From Bombyx mori (Eukaryota; Arthropoda; Insecta; Lepidoptera; Bombycidae): a DNA stretch of 64,000 nucleotides. Shown here in pieces: positions 28,601 through 38,000 of the stretch. Each line of letters begins with the position of its first letter. The stretch's first letter is position 1. The position numbers and the translations under genes were made by a program. Location: positions 11,534,501 through 11,598,500 of the forward strand of contig NC_085128.1 in NCBI RefSeq assembly GCF_030269925.1, written 5' to 3'. Under the pieces are notes generated by a model that made no database searches, had not been told where the DNA came from, and saw only the letters and a list, made by a program, of their open reading frames with translations.

Positions 28601-31600
28601 TTTCTTTAGGAAACTTTTTTTCCAGATTGTCCTGGTTATAACAAAAAAAAAAGTTTACGTTACAATGTAGTGGTAGATAGGAAACTTAATCTGTAGAGAC
28701 GGCTTATTATTTACCAAAAAATGATATGGACTTAGTTATTATGGAATGTTACTAAATAAATACAAAGATGCAAAAAAAAACACGTGTGGCACTCGGAGAC
28801 TGCCGCGGTAAAGCTATAGCATAGCATTTTTTATCAACTTACGCAATTATAAATCGACAATAATAATTTAATATTAAAACTGGTGGTAGGAACACTTCTG
28901 AGTCCGCACGGGTAGGTACCAACGCCCCGCCTATTTCTGCCGTGATGCAGTAATGCGTTTCGGTTTAAAAGGTGGGGCAGCCATTGTAACTGTACTGAGA
29001 CCTTAGAACTTATGTCTCAAGGTGTGTGGCGCATTTACGTTGTAGATGTCTATGGGCTCCAGTAACCACTTAACACCAAGTGGGCTGTGAGCTCATCCAA
29101 ACATCTAAGAAACTAAGAAAAAAAAAGCAAAAACAAACAAAAACAACAATAAAATAAGACCACGCTATATTTATAAACATTAACCAAAGCAAAACATTAA
29201 GTGTCCCCTTCACACTCATAACCAAGACCGCGCGAGGGAGAGATGGGCAGACTTTTCATGATGTGCATGCGGCAGTGCGACATCACGCCGCGCGCTTATT
29301 CACAAACACTACACAAGCGCAACGTGTGAATGTGTTGAACGCGAGCTACATAGTAGGCGTAGTGGGGATGTCAGGTTATTTTCGTTACGGAATTTTTTGA
29401 TTCAGTCGCCGCGCTCAAGGCCCGCGATAGAAGCTATGCAATAGCTTAATAAATAAATGTCTATTGTTACACATTCCGTACATTAAGGGAGTATTCATCG
29501 TGATTAGTTCTGGAATGAGGCAAATAATAACCATTGTAGTTACATACACGTTAATAAAAAAAGTTAATCGACTATATGAATAAATTATATGTATAGTAAT
29601 TTTAACAATCCCTCCTTCTCCTGGCGTCAAAAATGCTGGGGTCCTCAACAGAGCGAAGCGACCTGAGACTGAAGAGATGCCGCGCTTTGCTGAAGCGGTA
29701 CGCGGGAAAAAAATATCGGGAAATTCTTTTTTCGGATGAAAACATTTTTACCGTAGAAGAGAGCCACAACAAACAAAATGATAAGGTGTACGCACACAGT
29801 AGTGAAGAAGCGAGCAACCATATTCCGCGTGTCCAACGAGGTCATTTTCCATCCTCGCTCATGGTATGGTTGGGAGTTTCTTATTGGGGCTTAACAGAGG
29901 TACATTTTTGTGAGAAAGGTGTAAAAACGAATGCAGTTGTGTATCAAAATACAGTCCTGACGAACCTTGTGGAACCTGTTTCTTATACCATGTTCAATAA
30001 CAGGCACTGGGTATTCCAACAAGATTCGGCGCCAGCTCATAGAGCGAAGAGCACACAAGACTGGCAGGCGGCGCGTGAAATCGACTTCATCCGGCACGAA
30101 GACTTGCCCTCCTCCAGTCCAGATTTGAATCCGTTAGATTACAAGATATGGCAACACTTGGAGGAAAAGGCGTGCTCAAAGCCTCATCCCAATTTGGAGT
30201 CACTCAAGACATCCTTGATTAAGGCAGCCGCCGATATTGACATGGACCTCGTTCGTGCTGCGATAGACGACTGGCCGCGCAGATTGAAGGCCTGTATTCA
30301 AAATCACGGAGGTCATTTTGAATAAACTTTAGTGTCATAAGAATCTATGTTTTGTTAAGTTCATTTTGGTATATGAATGGTTACATAATGAATAAACTTG
30401 TTTCAATTATTTTACATTAAACATGTGACTGAATTTATGACCTGACTAGGTATACTCATCGATTTTGTGAAAATCATAGATACCTACATTGGGTGATGCT
30501 CTTCCAGTCCGGTAACATACAGCCAATTATGTTGCGTTGCATAATTTGCAATTATCGCGTGCAAGCTTAGAGAGTACATATTTTTATTTATGGTAACAGG
30601 AAATTCAACAATGAAATACGCCACTTCAGGGTCTACAGTTCCTAAAGCTGAGTGTCCAGATGCACAGAAACGTTTTGAAGAGGCCGTTATTGCCTATAAC
30701 GGAAAGTACTTAACTGTAAGTATTTTGATAAGTTGTTACTACTATCCATACCATATTTTAATTAAATAAATAGACTATCTTCTCTTGGTCCTTTTTATGG
30801 CAAATTTTTGACAACGTATCATATATTATTTATCTAGCATTGGGATTTGTTTTGTTTTTAATAAATTTCTGTAGCCTTCTCAACTCCCGCTTATTTCAGT
30901 AAATATGTAAAAAAAATATTTAAAAGAAAATTGTATGTTTCAGGAATTAGTATCTGAAAATACCGGTTTTTCGGTAGTAGGATCCAGTCTTTCAACATTC
31001 TACTTATTAGCGCAGCTAGCTTCTTATTCGAGTGGTCCGGCTTATAAAGAAATTATGACTTTCCTTAATTTACGGAACAAGGAAGAAGTAAGACTTTATT
31101 AATACGTAGAAATACTTGTACGCTTTTGTTTTGCATTGATTGCAAGATTAAATACCGCGGAAAATGAGCACTTTTGCGGTTTTATTTTTATTTTTTATAG
31201 GTGGACGAGCTCACGGCCCACCTTGTGTTAAGTGGTCACCAGAGCTCATAGACATCAACAACGTAAATGACCCATCTACCTTGAGATATGAGTTCTGAGT
31301 CTTAGTTTTTACCGTACAATGGTTGTCCCACCATTCAAACCGAAACGCAATACTTCTTCAAGACAAAAAAAGGTGTTGATACCTACTCGTGCAGGCTCTC
31401 AAGAAGCCTTACCATTAGAAGCCCACCGTTTATTAATAAAATTTGAACAAAGATTACATTTTCAGCTCTTTAAGAAGAACTGGTTAGATTTTTCTCTTTA
31501 GAAAGGCTCCGAACCTGACAGTTCTGGTGTAGTTATCGGAGTCCTTAGACTTGATAATTTGAGTTATTCACCGCATGAGATCTTGTTATAATATTCTAAT

Positions 31601-34600
31601 AAACAAATGTCCCCCTTGCTCGTCGAGCTAAGATTCTCTTTCTGCCTTATGGGCACTGGGAATAAAAATTCGAGACAAAAAAAGTACAGGCAGATCCCGC
31701 ATACCATAAATCTATATTAAAAGGTACTGAGTTTGGTGGAGAATCATTGTAGTTATATTATTTAGAGCCACTAAGCACTATACCAGCAAGGCGATCGAGT
31801 AAATTATGATGAAAGCATTTTGTAAAAAAATGAAATTTATATGTTTGGGTGATTGTTGGTGGTGGTAGGACGTATTCACAGGAGGTTTATCGATTCATGC
31901 AGATACTTTATAGTAGACTGAGCGTGCTCGGACAGTAAAATAATAGAAAAGGAACTAGTTTCATCATCTAAAATCTTGCAGATTGAGTGCGTCATCAGAA
32001 ACATCGGTGTCAATAAACAATTTACGTTTGACAAGATATATGCGAAGCTATCTCCCGAACTCAGCGAGGACTTCAAAAAGGACACTAGAGTAATATTTAA
32101 GGACGAAGCTCAGAACATTGATTTCCGTAATCCATCTAGAGCAACGAGAGAAATAAATAATTATGTGAGTATAATATAGTGATCACATAACATTTTATCA
32201 TTATACAGGGTGCCCAGAGGTCGTTGCCGATACCGAAAAAGGCTGTCATCTGCAATACCTTTACTACCTAGGTTGTTTTCCGCTTTTTCGTTGGGATTTG
32301 ATTAAAGTTCGGTCCTTTTGTTTCATTTAATAATCAATTGAAAATAATAATAAAGTTTGTTCCTTACAACGGAATCCGTATAATGGGAGTTGTTTTTATC
32401 TCATTATAAAGCCAAACCATTATAAAACAAAGACCCAAAGTTTTGACATCATCACCGAAATGAATTTTCCTTCAATTCATTACAGAATTCCGAAACGAAG
32501 TTTTAATTTTGACATTAAGGCGATTCGTATTACATGTTTTACGTAATTTTCAGGCTGCTAAGCATTCAAACAAGAGGATTCAAAACTTCAACACCGGTAT
32601 GATTGATCCTTCCACCAATCTACTGTCAGTCAACGGTAAATATTATCAGGTAAGAGCTTTAGGATACTAAACCTATGTCAGGATTGCAAAAATATTAGGA
32701 ATCAAATTTCTGGCACAGTTCAACATACCCTTTTCTCTTAAATCTCAAAATGTCTGGAGTCAGGCTTGGTGGTCAAATTACCACATAAATTATATTATAA
32801 CCTTCGCTATAATCTGGATTTTATTGAGAATTCGTCCTGGCCCATACGATAAAAGGTCAGGTGTACTCGTATCGAGCGACGCGACTGCTGGGGTTCAAAT
32901 CCAGTAGGTTGGTATTATTTTTTCTAATGAAATATGTACTTACCACATACTCACAAATGACTCCGACGATGAGGGCATAATATCATATAATCAATATTAA
33001 ACTTATAATGAGCGTAATTACTGGTGGAAGGACGTCATGTGATCCGTAAGGGTAGGTACTGCCACGCTGCCGCTTTAAACGGAGGGGCAGCCGAACTAGA
33101 CAATTGAGGCTTAAACCTCATGATTTAAGATGGCGGCACTCACATTGCGACGCCTATAATCTTTGGTAATCACATAACACCAGGTGAGCCGTTTGAGAGA
33201 TTGTTTATAAATAAGTCTTTAAAAAGTCATGGAAATTTCCTATATAAAATCGTACAAGTAAAAATGAACAGATTTAGATTTCTAAGTGGAATTCATTTAC
33301 AGTTTTCGCTGAACGACTTCAGACCTAATGAGGTCAAAGACAAAGACTTCCGATCCGGACAAGGTAGAAGTGAAAAAGTACAAACATTAATCAAGAAAGA
33401 TGCACTTACATACTTGGATAGCTCCTACTTAAAATCCAAGGTATGGTGATTAAATAATTCCTTTAACAAAGCGTTTATAGTCCTGTGTACTCGAGTCAAG
33501 TCATTACGATACGCAAGTATTTTAGGGTAGCGTCAGAACGCTACTTCGACAAAGCAGATCGACACGATAACCCTTTTATCGTGACGGAAGGTAATTAATT
33601 ACACATCCGGCCTAGACGATGGGGCAACGCAAAGCCGCTGTCGCCCGGAATATGACTTGTTGGATCCCCCGAATCCATTCTCCATCCTTTTTGGCCTTTT
33701 AAGTACCGGTCACCGTCCTCGTTGATTACGACGAAGAGTTCGATGAGCGAACTAATCCATAGACACGACGCACTGAGTTTCTTGATGGATCTTCCGTTAA
33801 CGCGTAGTTGGAATAGCCTTTTAAGCTTCCAGCGAATACCTAGGGAAAATAGTCATTAGACTAGGACCTTGTTTAAACCACGTCAGACGTACCAAGTATC
33901 CTGCATAAATACCTATATAATACAAGTTCATGAACACAACGTTATCAGAACTAATAAAATCGATCATCTGAAATTTATATAATAATATTTGCATAATCAC
34001 TAGGACGACATAAAGTAACATTTGTTTATCACTTCCTCTATTACTCTCTATTTCGAAAAAGAAACATTCCTGCGGCTCGGTATGGAGTTTTAAAAGAGCC
34101 TTTATAACATCCGCAATTTCGAGCATCTTAACTCCGTACCGGTTACGATTCTAATCTCCTCCACTTCCTATCCTCCTTCCTCATAGTAAAGACATTTTTT
34201 TCGTAATTTTTTTTATTGCCCTTGTAGTTAGATGAGCATACGGCCCACCTAATGGTGAATGGTCGTCCATGGACTTCAGCATTACCAGGGGCAAAGCCAA
34301 GCCGTTGCTTGCCGTTAAACTCCTAATTTGACATGTTAGATTAAATGTTTCTTCTTAGTCCAGTTTTTTTTTCTTAGATTCAGCTTATCACCTGTGTCAC
34401 CATTTTCAAAACACGTCCATTTTTCGGCGTTGTTACTTGTTTAGTCGCTTTGGAAATTTTTAAATTTAAAATTTGATAGTTTTGTAAATTTAAAGTAAAT
34501 GTTTCGGCATTACACTAAGTTAGCCAAAGAAGAAAACAAAAATGGTACTTAACGTTTCCTTAAATATTTATCATTTTGACAGGTCGTGAGACTACCGAAT

Positions 34601-37600
34601 GATAAATACAATCAATATCTCGTCCTAGTATTACCACATTCACACAAAGACATAAAGGACGTTATTAAGAAACTTGAAGACTCTAAAACGTTCAGGTCGA
34701 CAGTAGTTAATTTAGAAGGAGGGCAGGTTTCTGCTGTTAATCTGCACATACCGATTGTAACCGAAGGTTATACCGAGGACATGAAGAGGACTCTGGATAA
34801 GGTAAAGTACTGTTGCGTTTAAAATTAATTCAAACAATTCCATATTTTAATAATAAATAGTTGTTGTATATTAAACTGTATACATTCAAACAGATGAAGT
34901 AAATACAACCGATTTTTATGACGACCATACATTTGTTATTGATATGGGTTACTTTGTTCCTTTCCACCAAACCAATTGTTGGTTTTATCACTTGCACTGT
35001 ACATGTGAATACGACGTACGTATTCAAAACAGCGGGCGTTTTAGCATAAAATTTAATATGAATGGGTTTTCGGCATTTAATAAATACTATTTTTGGGCCG
35101 GGGTCTGAATCTCCTTTGAGATCCCGGTACATAGGAGCGCGTAAGGTAAATAAGACTGCCCCCGACGAAGCAGGAATCACCGAAGATGGAAGCTGGTGGT
35201 TTCAGCGACCTAGACGTCTAACTTCTTCCCTACTCCTTAGTCGAACATCCAATACCCACCCGGGACCCGGTAGGGGTAGAGGCAGTAGCCGTGGTAAATA
35301 CTGGAACCAGACGTGCAGCTCACCCTAAGGACGCCTGACCGATCGGTCGCTTTCTGCGTTAAAATCTAAGAGGCGCACTAGGGCTGCGCGTTCTCTACCT
35401 TGTTGGTCACCCCGAAGCGGATCACAAAGTGAGATAGAGATCTATGTAAGCCTTTCTCTTGTCGTCTGGATAAGAGCAAATAGGTAGCCTCTTCAAAGCT
35501 AGAACAGCTCTCTAACTCACGCTTCTTTGCCTACTTTCACCGAGTCCACCACCTGGAAGATGTTGAGCATCGCCTTCCAAAACACTTTAGTGGCGAATAC
35601 CACTACGACGGCTGTCAACAAAAAGGTTCGTCCGATTCAAGTGACGAAGACAGTACGCTAGTCCTCTCAGGCAGATTAGGAAGCGATTGTGTGTTCTGTC
35701 ATATCCGAATGGTGGCACTCTTATCGTCAATACTAACCGCCGAGCTGGGTAGAGGCCGAAACAGATCTAACCCGTCATCAACTGCATCAGCTGAAAGGCA
35801 ATCTTCGATCGCAGTTCACCAACTCACTGGCGAAACGACTGCTGATTTTCGACGACGGTCCTTAGACAGCAGTTAGGCCCGCCAGACGGCGTGACCAGGC
35901 CTCTAACACGGCCCATTGAGATTGTAGTTTCTGCGCTCGGATAATACCAAAACTGGGAAGCGGCCGGTCATAATGTACGCGACCGTCTCGCAGGACACGG
36001 TGCAAGATCCTCGTATCGCCTTTACCATGACAGCGCTCTATGTACGTCTCAGCATCGCAATTTTTGGTTGGCGGAATTATATAGGGTTACAGTGATATGG
36101 AGCGTACCATCTTCACATAAAGACGCTGCTGGCCATTCAATATTTTTGAAATGAGTGAAGAAGCTCCAACGATCACCCAATTCGAAGCCCAAGTACCGAC
36201 GTCCCATATTTATCAGTAAGCCTTAAAGGCTGTATATATATATAACTAGAGAAAACTTTAAATTTAGGTCTTCAAGCGACTAGATTGAATTTTATGAAAC
36301 AGAGCAATGATTAAATCAGCCTTAAAAATAGGTACATATGTTTGAGAGCTACGACGCCATAAAAAGACTAAGAACAGGGGTTTCAAATACACGACAACTT
36401 TATGTTAGAAGTGTAGTTAGTTTATTCGCTGATATATATTTATTGTTTGTTTTCAGACTGTGAAAGTAACTAAAGTATTCGACCCTAAAACATCTGGATT
36501 AAATAACGTATACAACAAGGATGAAACAACTTACGTGTCTAAAGCCTTATCGACGGTTATATTTGATATGAGCAGCTTCCAAATAGAACCGGAACCTTCA
36601 AGAGGTAGGGATTTTGTCTTGTTAATCAAATTTTACACAATTGTGTTTCAATAACATGAGAAGATTAAATTAAATAACATCAAACTTCCACGTTCCATTT
36701 CCCGCCTTACGGCCTGGCCACGGGGATCGGCGGTGCGAACAGCGAAGCGGTGGGCGAGGCGACCATTCGCGCAGCACCGTTTGCAGGCCACGGGTACTCA
36801 CGTTCGCCGCCGCGACTAGTAAGGCAGTCCGACAGCGAAATGTCTATATCGAAATTATCTCGATATTGCTTACAAATTAATAGTTTTTTGGTTCAGGACC
36901 TATTATTTGGAAAAGATTGTGAAGTACATGATTTGAATAAGAATCGGAGTATACCTATAGATGGAGAATTCCACAAGAAGTACGAGAAATACTTTGGGTG
37001 GCTAGACTTCCAAATAGCTGGTCTAGCTAGTATTTCAGCTATTTTATTTTTTTATTACTTAGATGGGTGGACGAGCTCACAGCCCACCTTGTGTTAAGTG
37101 GTTACTGGAGCCCATAGACATCCACAACGTAAATGCGCCACCCACCTTGAGATATAAGTTCTAAGGTCTCAAGTATAGTTATAATGGCTGCCTCACCCTT
37201 CAAACCGAAACGCATTACTACTTCACGGCAGAAATAGGCAGGGTGGTAGTACCCACCCGTGTAAACTCACAAGAGGTCCTACCACCAGTAATTACGCAAA
37301 TTATTATTTTGAAGATTTCATTTTTATCACACGATGTTATTCCTTCACCGTGGAAGTCAATCGTGAACATTTGTTGAGTACGTATTTCATTACAAAAATT
37401 GGTACCCGCCTGATATTCGAACACCGGTGCATCGCTCAACACGATTGCACCGGACGTCCGTTAGGCCACGACGACTTTAAAAATATAAAATAAAAAATAA
37501 ATAAAAAATATAAAAATTTCGGCGTTAATTTTTCGCGGCGAAAACAACTAAACTCATTTAATCACTGCACTATTCGCCGCGACTACCGCTCGACTCCGTG

Positions 37601-37918
37601 GCTCGCGCCGTCCGTATTCATGCATTTGTTTTGCTCGCCCGCCGCATCGCGCGATTCGCTCGGTACATTTCGCCGGTCGCTTCGCCGGTCGCCGGTGCGC
37701 GTGGCTTGTTAGGTACATTTCTATGCGCTTGTTTTAGTCGCTAGACGCTTCGCCGTTCGCACCGCGCGAATATTCGCATCGGCGAATGTCCCGTGGCCAG
37801 GCTGTTAGGGCTTTCTCTGGTGTGATTGTGCTGGGAACATAATTATAATAGTTTTCCTCGACTCGGAATACCAAATATCTTGCACTAAAGTAACCGCAGC
37901 ATGTCGATGCTAGTCTCT

Positions 37919-38000
<82 letters not shown>

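Larger units (their letters stand above)
25392..30599 (+). other. 5.2-kb intron filled with mobile elements
   Basis: This is the intron between the last linker exon and the first serpin exon. It holds a LINE 3' end, a Helitron-like piece, three Bm1 SINEs and a maT transposon, each listed separately. The stretches 26860-27925 and 28385-28865 are AT-rich with no gene or recognised repeat. Confidence 0.6.

Noticed and set aside
35062..35876. Possible coding ORFs in the sixth serpin intron
   Set aside because: Short, overlapping and without recognisable motifs or splice support; probably an old retroelement.
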